A stretch of 64,000 bases of DNA, taken from NCBI GenBank assembly GCA_020721005.1, contig DYNP01000001.1:124001-188000 (forward strand), given 5' to 3'. This DNA comes from Thiomargarita sp. GTDB lineage: Bacteria > Pseudomonadota > Gammaproteobacteria > Beggiatoales > Beggiatoaceae. Position numbers and translations under genes: made by a program. Below, one piece after another: positions 18,300 through 26,457 of this stretch; the stretch's first letter is position 1, and every line of letters starts with the position of its first letter. The notes under the pieces are model-generated. The model made no database searches and had not been told where the DNA came from. It was given only the letters and a program-made list of their open reading frames with translations.

Positions 18300-19316
18300 T
18301 CAAACTGAAGAAATCCCATAATAATCCTTATACCATTCTACAAAATAGCGGATTCCTTCTTGCACTGAAGTGGTTGACTGAAACCCCGTGGCTTGTTTCA
18401 AATCACTGACATCCGCAAAAGTGGCTGGCACATCTCCGGCTTGCAAGGGCAACCATAACTTATGAGCGGTTTTTCCCAAACAGTGCTCAAGTTCTTCAAT
18501 AAAGGATAATAGAGCCACTGGGTGCTGATGACCAATGTTATAGAGACGATAGGGCGCCACACTGCTGCCGGGATCGGGGGTCTGTTGAGACCAATGTGGA
18601 TTGGGTTGGGGAATGTGATTTAAAACCCTCATTATCCCTTCCACAATATCATCAATATAGGTAAAATCCCGATACATTTGCCCCTGATTATAAACTTCAA
18701 TAGGTTGATCTCGTAAAATGGCTTCGGTAAATTTAAACAAAGCCATATCCGGTCTGCCCCAAGGACCGTAGACCGTAAAAAAACGCAGCCCAGTGGTCGG
18801 CAATTGATAAAGGTAGGCGTAACTGTGCGCCATCAACTCATTGGCCTTTTTGGTAGCCGCATACAGGGAAATTGGATGATCAACCGTTTGATGCACAGAA
18901 AATGGCATTTGAGTGTTGAGACCATACACCGAGCTGGAAGAGGCAAAGACCAAATGAGGCACTGCCTGATGTCGACAACCTTCCAACACATTGAGAAAGC
19001 CGACAATGTTGCTGTCAATATAACTGTGAGGATGTTGCAGGGAATAACGCACTCCCGCTTGGGCTGCCAGATTCACTACCCGCTCAAACTGATGGGTTTG
19101 AAACAGCCCGGTCATCCCCGACCGATCTCCCAACTCCATCTGCACAAATTGAAATTGGGCTTGGGCTTTTAATTGGGCCAAACGAGCCAATTTGAGGCGC
19201 ACATCGTAATACTCATTCAAATTGTCCAGTCCCACCACTGTTTCACCTTGATTCAACAAGCGTTTAGCCAAATGAAAACCAATAAATCCAGCCACTCCGG
19301 TAATCAATATTTGCAT
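18300..19316 (-). CDS. NAD-dependent sugar-nucleotide epimerase (UDP-glucuronate 4-epimerase-like)
   Basis: Extended short-chain dehydrogenase of 338 residues. The NAD site is ITGVAGFIGFHLAKRLL at the N-terminus; the catalytic motif is YAATKK with the preceding FASSSSVYG. NLAAQAGVRYSLQHPHSYI and LRFFTVYGPWGRPDMALFKF are characteristic of the UDP-glucuronate/galacturonate 4-epimerase group (LspL, CapI). It starts 11 nt after the UDP-sugar dehydrogenase stop. Together they could make UDP-uronic acids (GlcA/GalA or their N-acetyl forms) for a capsule, exopolysaccharide or LPS. Exact substrate is not readable from sequence. Confidence 0.9.
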   Translation of the reverse strand: MQILITGVAGFIGFHLAKRLLNQGETVVGLDNLNEYYDVRLKLARLAQLKAQAQFQFVQMELGDRSGMTGLFQTHQFERVVNLAAQAGVRYSLQHPHSYIDSNIVGFLNVLEGCRHQAVPHLVFASSSSVYGLNTQMPFSVHQTVDHPISLYAATKKANELMAHSYAYLYQLPTTGLRFFTVYGPWGRPDMALFKFTEAILRDQPIEVYNQGQMYRDFTYIDDIVEGIMRVLNHIPQPNPHWSQQTPDPGSSVAPYRLYNIGHQHPVALLSFIEELEHCLGKTAHKLWLPLQAGDVPATFADVSDLKQATGFQSTTSVQEGIRYFVEWYKDYYGISSV

Positions 19317-19327
19317 ATTCTCAATTC

Positions 19328-20608
19328 CTATAAACGGGCATCAATTAAGCCATCTGGCAAAATGCCCTTCACATCATAAATCACTGCCGGGCTCTTCACT
19401 AATGTCCGAAAGTTAGCCACTGACAGATCAACAAAAATTTGATGAGCCACCGCAACGATCAAGGCATCATACTGTTGATGATATTCAAGTTGTGGCAACA
19501 CTTCCAAACCATATTCTTGCACAGCCTCATCTGGATCAACATGAGGATCATAGACCTCAACAAGGGCTTGATAATTGCGTAAAGTATGAATAATATCGAT
19601 CACTCGACTGTTGCGCAAATCGGGACAATTTTCCTTAAAACTCAAGCCCAAGACCAAAATTTTAGCTCCGTTGACATGAATTCGCTTTTGAATCATGTAT
19701 TTAATAACTTCAGTGGCCACATAATGGCCCATGCTGTCATTGATGCGCCGACCCGCCAAAATTACTTCTGGATGATAACCCACTTCCTGAGCCTTTTGAG
19801 TCAGATAATAGGGATCGACCCCAATACAATGTCCGCCCACCAATCCTGGTCGAAAAGGTAAAAAATTCCATTTGGTCCCAGCCGCTGCCAACACTTCTTG
19901 AGTGTCAATGCCCAATCGATTGAAAATCAGCGCCAACTCATTGATTAAGGCAATATTTACGTCTCGTTGAGTATTTTCAATCACCTTGGCTGCCTCAGCA
20001 ACCCGGAGACTACTGGTCTTATGAGTGCCAGCAGGAATAATGCTGTGATAAGCCTGATCAACCAATTCTGCAGCCTCGGGCGTGGATCCCGAAGTGATTT
20101 TAACCACGGTGGTCAAACGATGTGCCTGATCTCCAGGATTAATGCGTTCCGGACTGTAACCTACAAAAAAGTCCCGATTGTAGCGCAGTCCAGAATGAAT
20201 CTCTAAAAGGGGCACACAGACCTCTTCTGTAGCCCCAGGATAAACTGTAGATTCATACACCACCACATTCCCGGAAGATAAACACTGGCCCACCATGACA
20301 CTGGCTGTTTTTAACAAGGACAGGTCTGGGGCCTTGTGTATATTGATGGGGGTGGGCACACTGACCACATAGAAATTACAAGGAGCAATTTCAATGGGAT
20401 CATCAGTGTAACGCAACTGTATCGCCTGTTGCAATTGCTCTGCACTCACTTCTCGAGTGCGATCATAACCTGCTTTTAATTCCCGAATTCTCGCGCGTTT
20501 GAGATCAAAGCCCAAGGTGGGATAGTGTTTGCCAAATTCTACCGCCAAAGGCAATCCTACATAGCCTAGCCCAATGATGGCAATTTTCAATTGACTTAAG
20601 GTAAGCAT
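19328..20608 (-). CDS. UDP-sugar 6-dehydrogenase (TviB/WbpO-type nucleotide-sugar dehydrogenase)
   Basis: Oxidises C6 of a UDP-hexose or UDP-N-acetylhexosamine to a uronic acid with NAD. 426 residues; Rossmann motif [19 protein letters not shown] at 9-27, catalytic Cys261 in [14 protein letters not shown], and the C-terminal UDP-binding domain with [37 protein letters not shown] (33-51) is characteristic of the VipA/TviB/WbpO branch acting on UDP-GlcNAc/GalNAc. Downstream is an epimerase, upstream (54 nt) the hybrid kinase. Glycosyltransferases are not adjacent; the nearest are 32 kb away. Confidence 0.92.
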   Translation of the reverse strand: MLTLSQLKIAIIGLGYVGLPLAVEFGKHYPTLGFDLKRARIRELKAGYDRTREVSAEQLQQAIQLRYTDDPIEIAPCNFYVVSVPTPINIHKAPDLSLLKTASVMVGQCLSSGNVVVYESTVYPGATEEVCVPLLEIHSGLRYNRDFFVGYSPERINPGDQAHRLTTVVKITSGSTPEAAELVDQAYHSIIPAGTHKTSSLRVAEAAKVIENTQRDVNIALINELALIFNRLGIDTQEVLAAAGTKWNFLPFRPGLVGGHCIGVDPYYLTQKAQEVGYHPEVILAGRRINDSMGHYVATEVIKYMIQKRIHVNGAKILVLGLSFKENCPDLRNSRVIDIIHTLRNYQALVEVYDPHVDPDEAVQEYGLEVLPQLEYHQQYDALIVAVAHQIFVDLSVANFRTLVKSPAVIYDVKGILPDGLIDARL

Positions 20609-20662
20609 AATTCATTCCCCAGTGATTGTTCCCAGTGATTGTGAATGAGAAACTTAAGTCAG

Positions 20663-22183
20663 TTAAATGATTAACCGCTTGATTTCCTCCAACAAATGGT
20701 TGGAAGAAATGGGTTTTATCAGATATTGTTGACATCCAACTTCAAAAGCATATTTCCGATCTTGAGGCAAGGCCGAGGCAGAGATGGCGATGATCGGTTG
20801 GTTAAAACGTTGTTTACGCAATTCTTGACTGGCAGCATATCCATTGATCCCGGGCAAATGGACATCCATTAACACCAAACAAGGTTGTTCCTCTAACGCC
20901 AATTGAATGGCTTTTTCCCCATTTTCTGCAATGAGAACGCCATAGCCACCTTCTCGCAGATAATTTTCCATCAGGGCACAAAATTCTGGACTGTCATCGA
21001 CAACTAAGACTTTCAAATGATTGGTGTGAATGTTAGAAACCAGAGGAGAATGAACTAAACCTACTTGGATATATCCTTGAAAAACCGTGCCTTGTCCCAA
21101 GGTAGAAGTCACAGTTAAATTGCCTTGCATCAAATTGACCAGTTGATGACTGATAGCCAAACCCAAACCCGTTCCGGACAAATTTTTGGCATCTTCACCC
21201 CGTTGAAATGGCATAAACAAAGTTTGCTGAGTTTCTTGAGAAATACCTTGTCCTGTGTCAGTCACTTTAAAATACAATCGGTCTGGCGCCTGCCAATACA
21301 ATTGTACTTGAACTGAGCCTTGTTGAGTAAATTTGAGGGCATTGCTGATCAGATTGATGAGAATTTGTTGAAAACGCAGAGGATCTAAGGTAAGTCGACG
21401 CGGCATCCCAACATTCACTTCGACTTGAAATTGCAGACCTTTTTTCAAGGCAGTGGACAAGAATAAGGTTTTTAAATTATCAGCCAGCAATTCAATTTCA
21501 TAATTTACTGGTTGCAATACGGTTTGCCCAATTTCCAATTGCGCCTGATTGAGCAGATTATCGATCAGTCCCAACAAATGTTGCGCATTTTTCTGCACGG
21601 ACTGTAGATACTTTTCTTCTTGTAATTGGGTTTGTTGAAGGGTTTTTAACAGATCAGCAGAGTCCACAATTGAGGTTAGAGGAGACCGTAATTCATGGGA
21701 CAGAGTGGCAATGAATTGACTTTTGAGTTGACTGGCTTTTTCGAGGTGTTGCTTTTCCGACTGTAGAGTTTGGCGAGTGATTTCCAAATCTTGTAACAAT
21801 TGAGTTTGTCGATAGGTCAAAATACTCAATTCATTGAGTTGTTGTTGCATGGCTTGGGTTTGATCGTGCTCTTCAGTGGCATCAATGAGAATAACCCATA
21901 TTTCCCGTTCAAATGGGATGATATGAATATGGGCACTGCGATCGTTGCCGATGCGCACAAATTTGAGTATTTGAGTATGGGGAACAGTCAACATGCCTTC
22001 CAAAAAATACAGGGAATCAGTAGCCGATTGCCCACTGGTTAATTCACTCAGCCCATAATGTACAGGATGTCCTCCCCAATCAATCAGATTATGGTGCTCA
22101 TCGATGCGTAAATAAGTCATGATGGTCTCTGCCATCCACATCGAGCAAATATGTTGAGAAATATGAGTAGGTATCACACTCAT
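20663..22183 (-). CDS. Hybrid sensor histidine kinase with C-terminal receiver
   Basis: A 506-residue soluble kinase with no membrane segment. Residues about 20-105 look like a PAS-type sensor, followed by a Gln-rich coiled coil (108-155). HisKA has phosphoacceptor His163 in FIATLSHELRSPLTS. The ATPase domain shows LISNALKFTQQG, VTDTGQGIS and GTGLGLAISHQLVN. The receiver has phosphorylated Asp440 in LVLMDVHLPGING, with VLVVDDSPEF upstream and LIKP as the switch Lys. AGGAAG stands 6 nt before the ATG. It begins 12 nt after the small GTPase stop, so the two are an operon. A fully cytoplasmic hybrid kinase with no separate output is a plausible partner of the GTPase. Confidence 0.93.
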   Translation of the reverse strand: MSVIPTHISQHICSMWMAETIMTYLRIDEHHNLIDWGGHPVHYGLSELTSGQSATDSLYFLEGMLTVPHTQILKFVRIGNDRSAHIHIIPFEREIWVILIDATEEHDQTQAMQQQLNELSILTYRQTQLLQDLEITRQTLQSEKQHLEKASQLKSQFIATLSHELRSPLTSIVDSADLLKTLQQTQLQEEKYLQSVQKNAQHLLGLIDNLLNQAQLEIGQTVLQPVNYEIELLADNLKTLFLSTALKKGLQFQVEVNVGMPRRLTLDPLRFQQILINLISNALKFTQQGSVQVQLYWQAPDRLYFKVTDTGQGISQETQQTLFMPFQRGEDAKNLSGTGLGLAISHQLVNLMQGNLTVTSTLGQGTVFQGYIQVGLVHSPLVSNIHTNHLKVLVVDDSPEFCALMENYLREGGYGVLIAENGEKAIQLALEEQPCLVLMDVHLPGINGYAASQELRKQRFNQPIIAISASALPQDRKYAFEVGCQQYLIKPISSNHLLEEIKRLII

Positions 22184-22195
22184 GGGACTTCCTTT

Positions 22196-22705
22196 CTAGT
22201 GGGTCTCTAGGGTGGCTTTGGCCAGATAGAGGAAAGATTCCTCGACCCCCAAGCCGGTTTTTGCACTGGTTTTTAAGATAGACCAGCCTTGTTGTTGCTG
22301 ATCTTGCACCAATTGTTCATCAATTTCCCATTGTTCAACCAAATCTGCCTTGTTCAACAAAGCCACAAAAGGTTTATTCCCCAATTGGGCTGTAACGGCT
22401 TTTTGTAGATTTAAGGCACTTTGCCACGTGGGAAATCGAGTGCCATCGATGACCAATAGATAGCCCGCTGCGCCTCGTAAATAAGAAGCGGTGGTGGTGT
22501 TAAGGGCATCGGTGCCAGCAATGTCCCAGAGGATGAGTTTAACCTGTTGGCCAGTGGGCAAATCGATGGTTTTGGTATCAATTTTAACTCCCACAGTGGT
22601 TAGATATTTGTCAGAAAAGGCTTGGCGAACGAATCTAGCTACTAAACTGGTTTTTCCAACTGAAAAGTCGCCAATCATACAGATTTTTTTTTGGACACTG
22701 GCCAC
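22196..22705 (-). CDS. Small Rab-like (Ras-superfamily) GTPase
   Basis: A 169-residue eukaryote-like small GTPase. G1 P-loop GDFSVGKTS at 12-20, then YLTTVGVKID with the G2 Thr, G3 WDIAGTDALN (the Gln of the canonical DTAGQE is replaced by Thr), G4 NKAD, and G5 TSAK. There is no lipidation motif and no transmembrane part. The start is the GTG at 22703-22705, with GGAG eight nt upstream; a TTG nine codons earlier gives a longer frame without a good ribosome site. The next gene is the hybrid kinase, 12 nt on. The Thr at the catalytic-Gln position suggests slow intrinsic hydrolysis and dependence on a GAP, which is an inference. Confidence 0.92.
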   Translation of the reverse strand: MASVQKKICMIGDFSVGKTSLVARFVRQAFSDKYLTTVGVKIDTKTIDLPTGQQVKLILWDIAGTDALNTTTASYLRGAAGYLLVIDGTRFPTWQSALNLQKAVTAQLGNKPFVALLNKADLVEQWEIDEQLVQDQQQQGWSILKTSAKTGLGVEESFLYLAKATLETH

Positions 22706-22771
22706 GTCATTTGCTCCTGGATATGTGGTCAAGATAAGGACATTTTACAAATGGTATTTTTATTAGATCTC

Positions 22772-22914
22772 TTGCAAAAGTATGCGATGATGAAAAGATA
22801 AGATACGAAAAAATAAATTAGCCGGAATGGAGGCTTTAGCCGGCCGGTGGCAGGTATTACCCCACACACTCAAATTACAAAGACCTACCGCTGGCCGGCT
22901 AAAGCCTCCACTCC
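22772..22914. repeat. Hairpin repeat family, locus B
   Basis: A single unit: left arm GGAATGGAGGCTTTAGCCGG from 22824, loop with CCCCACACACTCAAATTACAAAG, right arm CTGGCCGGCTAAAGCCTCC ending at 22914. Its left border TTGCAAAAGTATGCGATGAT (22772 on) and AGATACGAAAAAATAAA recur at locus D, marking element ends rather than chance flanks. It lies upstream of the GTPase gene and beyond the end of the 433-residue gene. Confidence 0.85.
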
Positions 22915-22943
22915 ACTTTAATGGCACTTTAGCACGAGAATTC

Positions 22944-22968
22944 AGTTATCAAAAAGTCCTTGATAACT
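22944..22968. terminator. Hairpin downstream of the 433-residue gene
   Basis: AGTTATCAA (22944-22952) pairs perfectly with TTGATAACT (22960-22968) over a 7-nt loop, 43 nt beyond the stop of the minus-strand gene. No proper T-run follows, so the terminator reading is tentative. Confidence 0.3.
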
Positions 22969-23010
22969 GTGGAGGATGGCAAGTCATGCCAGGTCAAGTT
23001 CCACAGCCTT

Positions 23011-24312
23011 TCAAGAGTAATTGGCAAGTCGGGCAAATCTTCCCCAAGCAATGGCATAATTATCAATATCTTGAACCCATTCCCGAAGGGGTTCGGAATT
23101 CCAATTTAACGGATGCATGGGGACGGTGCCGGTTTGTCCATTGGAATCTTGAAGTTCACAGCGAGAGGAATGTAAAGGGGCGGCAGACCAGGCTCGTAAG
23201 GGGTGCCGAACTACCGGGACTCCAGCAATGTTGCCCATGCCTTGGGCTTCAATGATGCTTAAATAACGACCTTTACTGTTGCGAATGTCTGCATCAGCTG
23301 TGGTGGTGGGATCGAGAATAAAAGCATCGACCCCATTGGGACCAGGGGTAACGATGAGGTAATCGGGATGACTTTCTAATACCGATTGACATGAGAAACC
23401 ACTGGGATGAGTTTTGCGTTTGGAGAATCGTGGTTCAATCCAAATACTGAGTTGCACGTCTGATTTATAAAGACAAATTTCTCCGCCCAAAAATAGGGCG
23501 CCAGTGGCTTCAACATGCCGAATCCATCCCAAGGTTTCAAAGGTTTGTAACAGTTTGACGCCACACCAACGTTGATAAAGATAAGGGGTATCGGCAATTT
23601 CAACGGTGCCATTGAGTAAGGTTTGTAGAAAGCCGGGCAGGTAGTCATCCGGGTGCATGAGCTGTTGAGAAAAGCGTCTGAGCCGAGTCCAGCCAGCGGC
23701 TCGTGGATAAGGATAGGGTATGTTGGGAGAAGGAACCAAACGTTGTTGGGCCAGTTTTAACAGGGTCAATCGGGCATGACTGAGTTTAGCGTCGGCTTCA
23801 TCAAGGCGAGACTGCATACTTAGTAGGGTTGCTCGATCATTTTCGGCATAGCTGGATTTGCCTTGTTGAGACAGCAGGGAATCTTCAATATACTTGGTAG
23901 TGCGATTGTAAACTTTGGAGAGTGAACTTTTTTGTAAATCAAGGAGATACAATAGCCAACGGAGGGGACGAGTGTCCATTTGGCTAACGGGTAAAATGGT
24001 TACCCAATGGGCAGGCAATACTCGTTTGTTAGCGTCTTGTTGGTAGTCGCTGGCGCGGCGGGAAAACAGGGCTTGTTTGGGAGTGTTGCTGTAGTGGACC
24101 ACCCATTTGTGAGTGACATCAATAGTTTGCAGTTCGGTGATCAGCTGGGGGACCAGTGCACTGAGGAAATCAATCGCTTTTAGCAGGGCTGTAGTACTGG
24201 CGACAGTGCCCATGCTGGTGGGAATTTGTTGGGTGGAATGGAGGCCGGGAGCTAAGAGGTCGGTGGAGAATTGTTTGAGGTCATCGATCAGTTTTTGTAG
24301 GAAGAGATTCAT
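23011..24312 (-). CDS. Uncharacterised 433-residue protein, possibly nuclease-like
   Basis: I do not recognise the family with certainty. No signal peptide or membrane segment is seen. Residues 1-120 are helical with WVVHYSNTPKQALFSRRASD and LPAHWVTILPVSQMDTRPLR. A coiled-coil-like stretch (about 150-190, ENDRATLLSMQSRLDEADAK) follows. The C-terminal half has LYQRWCGVKLLQTFETLGW and then SHPDYLIVTPGPNGVDAFIL near residues 305-330. The order of a W/C-rich helix followed by PDYLI...DAFILD recalls DUF2357/McrC-associated PD-(D/E)XK nucleases, but the expected catalytic Lys is not evident. The ATG at 24310-24312 lacks a clear ribosome site. It stands alone, flanked by a hairpin repeat locus and the rpoH region. 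Confidence 0.6.
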   Translation of the reverse strand: MNLFLQKLIDDLKQFSTDLLAPGLHSTQQIPTSMGTVASTTALLKAIDFLSALVPQLITELQTIDVTHKWVVHYSNTPKQALFSRRASDYQQDANKRVLPAHWVTILPVSQMDTRPLRWLLYLLDLQKSSLSKVYNRTTKYIEDSLLSQQGKSSYAENDRATLLSMQSRLDEADAKLSHARLTLLKLAQQRLVPSPNIPYPYPRAAGWTRLRRFSQQLMHPDDYLPGFLQTLLNGTVEIADTPYLYQRWCGVKLLQTFETLGWIRHVEATGALFLGGEICLYKSDVQLSIWIEPRFSKRKTHPSGFSCQSVLESHPDYLIVTPGPNGVDAFILDPTTTADADIRNSKGRYLSIIEAQGMGNIAGVPVVRHPLRAWSAAPLHSSRCELQDSNGQTGTVPMHPLNWNSEPLREWVQDIDNYAIAWGRFARLANYS

Positions 24313-24382
24313 GGGAGAATTGGGGAGAGGAGGAGTCGCGGGAAGTTAGGAAGGGCGAGTTGGGGATGGGATAGGGACTTTG

Positions 24383-24410
24383 GATTGAGTGCCTGCATGG
24401 GCACCCAATC
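24383..24410 (-). terminator. Imperfect hairpin downstream of the rpoH-side transcript
   Basis: GATTG-A-GTGCC and GGGCAC-C-CAATC pair around a short loop between the small ORF (ends at 24458) and the start of the 433-residue gene. It could end the rpoH transcript, but there is no T-run. Confidence 0.3.
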
Positions 24411-24457
24411 GCTATTTTATGAGCAGGCAGGGATTTCCAGAAATTCCCTTGGGTAAA

Positions 24458-24598
24458 TTAAGCTGCCCGTCTCAATAAGTATTTTTGCAAAGTCTCTCTT
24501 TCCACTCGTTGAATTTTTCGCACGGCATTTGAATAAGCCAATAGTCGAGGCGCGGGTTGAGGTTTGGGTTTTATATAAGCTGAATGAGTAGAGGTCAT
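24458..24598 (-). CDS. Small basic ORF downstream of rpoH
   Basis: A 46-residue frame beginning MTSTHSAYIKPKPQPAPR and ending YLLRRAA, with RKIQRVERETLQ between. It has a good ribosome site (TAAGGGGATG about 10 nt before the ATG) and begins 30 nt after the rpoH stop on the same strand. The protein is basic and Pro-rich at its N-terminus, then helical. No known family was recognised. A 67-codon frame in another phase over the same region lacks a ribosome site and reads less protein-like, so this one is preferred. Confidence 0.45.
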   Translation of the reverse strand: MTSTHSAYIKPKPQPAPRLLAYSNAVRKIQRVERETLQKYLLRRAA

Positions 24599-24628
24599 GG
24601 CTAAAACATCCCCTTAGCATTGTTTTTT

Positions 24629-25498
24629 TTAAGCGACCAGTTTAATTTGTTTCTTGAGTTTTTTCATGGCGTTATTCTCGATTTGCCGAATTCTCTCAGC
24701 CGACACTTGGTATTGATCAGCCAATTCTTGTAAAGTGGCCTTTTCTTCATTCATCCAACGTCTTTGTAAGATGTCTCGACTGCGCTCATCCAATTGGGCA
24801 AAGGCTTGCTGTAATTGTCCTTGGCCATGGGCTTCCCAATCTTCCTTCTCAACGAGAACGGCTGGATCATAACGTTTGTCTTCCAAGTAGGCAGAAGGTG
24901 AAAAGGATTCTTCTTCATCTTCACAATCGACCGGAGCGTCAAATGGAATGTCTTGGGCACTGAGGCGCTTTTCCATTTCCAAAACGTCCTTACTGGTGAC
25001 TCCCAAATCCTTAGCAATGTTGTTGACTTCATCTTGAGTCAACCAACCGAGACGTTTCTTCATGCTGCGCAGGTTGAAGAATAGTTTGCGTTGGGCTTTG
25101 GTGGTGACCACTTTGACAATTCGCCAATTACGGAGAATATATTCATGAATTTCGGCTCGAATCCAGTGGACAGCAAAGGAAACCAGTCGTACTCCTATGC
25201 TGGGATCAAACCGTTTAACTGCTTTCATCAAACCGATATTGCCTTCTTGCACTAAATCTGCCAATGGTAGACCATAACCCACATAACTTTGGGCTATGTA
25301 CAGCACAAATCGCAGGTGAGACATTACCAATTGCCGAGCCGCTTCCAAATCACCTTCCTTGCAAAGGCGTTCCGCCAGTTGCAATTCCTCTTCGACAGTA
25401 AGGATTGGAATGGTGCGAATGGATTGGGTATAGGTCTCCAAATCGTGTTCAAAACCGGTGACTTGACCAGTTGAGCGTAAGGTTAAAGCAGTTGACAT
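24629..25498 (-). CDS. rpoH: RNA polymerase sigma-32 (heat-shock) factor
   Basis: Directs RNA polymerase to heat-shock promoters. 289 residues. Region 2 shows [31 protein letters not shown] and [16 protein letters not shown]. The RpoH box QRKLFFNLR (about 137-145), specific to sigma-32, follows. Region 4 has [21 protein letters not shown] for -35 recognition. The ATG at 25496-25498 follows GGGGAGAGATC. Unlike in enterics, ftsEX is not upstream; nearly 1 kb of repeat-rich DNA is. A CIRCE-like operator sits on the promoter, so HrcA control is proposed. Confidence 0.96.
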   Translation of the reverse strand: MSTALTLRSTGQVTGFEHDLETYTQSIRTIPILTVEEELQLAERLCKEGDLEAARQLVMSHLRFVLYIAQSYVGYGLPLADLVQEGNIGLMKAVKRFDPSIGVRLVSFAVHWIRAEIHEYILRNWRIVKVVTTKAQRKLFFNLRSMKKRLGWLTQDEVNNIAKDLGVTSKDVLEMEKRLSAQDIPFDAPVDCEDEEESFSPSAYLEDKRYDPAVLVEKEDWEAHGQGQLQQAFAQLDERSRDILQRRWMNEEKATLQELADQYQVSAERIRQIENNAMKKLKKQIKLVA

Positions 25499-25539
25499 GT
25501 GATCTCTCCCCTATTTCACATTAAAAATGTTTTAATTAT

Positions 25540-25566
25540 TTGGCACTGTCCAATCAGGAGTGCCAA
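25540..25566 (-). promoter_or_regulatory. CIRCE-like HrcA operator upstream of rpoH
   Basis: On the minus strand TTGGCACTC, a 9-nt spacer and CAGTGCCAA. The CIRCE consensus is TTAGCACTC-N9-GAGTGCTAA: arm and spacer lengths match exactly, the left arm has one difference and the right arm two, and the third-position change is compensatory (A-T to G-C pair). It lies 41 nt before the rpoH start and 4 nt after the -10 box, so it would cover the transcription start. Confidence 0.65.
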
Positions 25567-25570
25567 TTCA

Positions 25571-25598
25571 AATATAGACTTTTTTGGGTAAAGATCAA
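25571..25598 (-). promoter_or_regulatory. Candidate sigma-70 promoter of rpoH
   Basis: TTGATC (25593-25598) and TATATT (25571-25576) on the minus strand with a 16-nt spacer. The CIRCE-like repeat begins just downstream of the -10 hexamer. Confidence 0.55.
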
Positions 25599-25825
25599 GT
25601 GCTTTATTGTCGTTAAGCCCTATTGTGCAAAATCGGAGGATTTATTAAACCATAGAGGTAACACTTTGAAATTAAGTTGTTTTCCCCTAAGTTCCCTTAA
25701 GATAGGAGTATTTTAAACGACGGAGTTAAGCTTACAAACTTTGACGTGTAGGATAGTTTTATATCAGGGGAGCTTTTTTATTTAACGCTAAAATAGGAGG
25801 GTAGGAGATTAAAAACGGCATACGG

Positions 25826-26294
25826 GTTATTCAATTTTTGCCAAGATGAGGTTATGATAATACCTTAAATAGAGGGATTGATTTTGTGGAGGCTTTAGCC
25901 GGCCGGTGGTAGGTATTACCCTACACACTCAAATTGCAAGGGCCTACCGCTGGCCGGCTAAAGCCTCCATTCCATTTTATTGGTGCCCACCCTATAGCGC
26001 TTTAGCCGGAGTGGAGGCTTTAGCCGGCCGGTGGTAGGTATTATCCTACACACTCAAATTGCAAGGGCCTACCGCTGGCCGGCTAAAGCCTCCATTCCAT
26101 TTTATTGGTGCCCACCCTATAGCGCTTTAGCCGGAGTGGAGGCTTTAGCCGGCCGGTGGTAGGTATTATCCTACACACTCAAATTGCAAGGGCCTACCGC
26201 TGGCCGGCTAAAGCCTCCATTCCATTTTATTGGTGCCCACCCTATAGCGCTTTAGCCGGAGTGGAGGCTTTAGCCGTTATTCAATTTTTGCCAA
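25826..26294. repeat. 19-nt direct repeats bounding the hairpin array
   Basis: GTTATTCAATTTTTGCCAA occurs at 25826-25844 and again at 26276-26294, identical over 19 nt. The first copy lies 41 nt before the array; the second begins at the base where the fourth, truncated array unit breaks off. This looks like the scar of an insertion or duplication event. Confidence 0.8.
25886..26276. repeat. Hairpin repeat family, locus C: 125-nt tandem array
   Basis: Units begin at 25886, 26011, 26136 and 26261 (period exactly 125 nt; the fourth is cut after 16 nt). Each unit has left arm GGAGGCTTTAGCCGGCCGG, a loop with CCTACACACTCAAATTGCAA, right arm GCTGGCCGGCTAAAGCCTCC and a linker TTTATTGGTGCCCACCCTAT. 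The arms form a stem of about 26 bp. The copies are almost identical, differing at about one loop base, which implies recent expansion. Confidence 0.92.
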
Positions 26295-26353
26295 TAAGCA
26301 TTCAAAGTACCTGAGTTCGGTTAGCAAGCGATCGATGGGCTTCCTGTAGGTCC

Positions 26354-26447
26354 AACAATGGTAGAGACGCGATTAATCGCGTCTAACAATGGTGACGCAA
26401 TTAATGGCGTCTAACAATGGTAGAGACACGATTAATCGCGTCTCTAC
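26354..26447. repeat. Three copies of a GAGACGCGATTAATCGCGTC palindromic repeat
   Basis: AACAATGGTAGAGACGCG followed by ATTAATCGCGTCT occurs three times in a row, the middle copy shortened and mutated. The core GACGCGATTAATCGCGTC is a perfect palindrome. The last copy ends 10 nt before the moeA start, so it could lie in the moeA leader. Confidence 0.75.
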
Positions 26448-26457
26448 TTTAAGGTAA

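Larger units (their letters stand above)
25599..26457. other. Gene-free stretch between divergent rpoH and moeA
   Basis: No coding sequence was found. From the rpoH promoter there are AT-rich bases with RBS-like purine runs (25700-25810), the 19-nt direct repeat (25826-25844), the 125-nt tandem array (25886-26276), the second 19-nt repeat (26276-26294), and three copies of a palindromic repeat (26354-26447) directly before moeA. Confidence 0.8.

Noticed and set aside
22827-23255. 142-codon plus-strand frame from repeat locus B into the 433-residue gene
   Set aside because: It begins in the hairpin repeat and runs antisense to a longer gene with no coding signal of its own.
24417-24620. 67-codon minus-strand frame downstream of rpoH
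   Set aside because: No ribosome site and unlikely composition; a shorter frame in another phase (24458-24598) has a good one.
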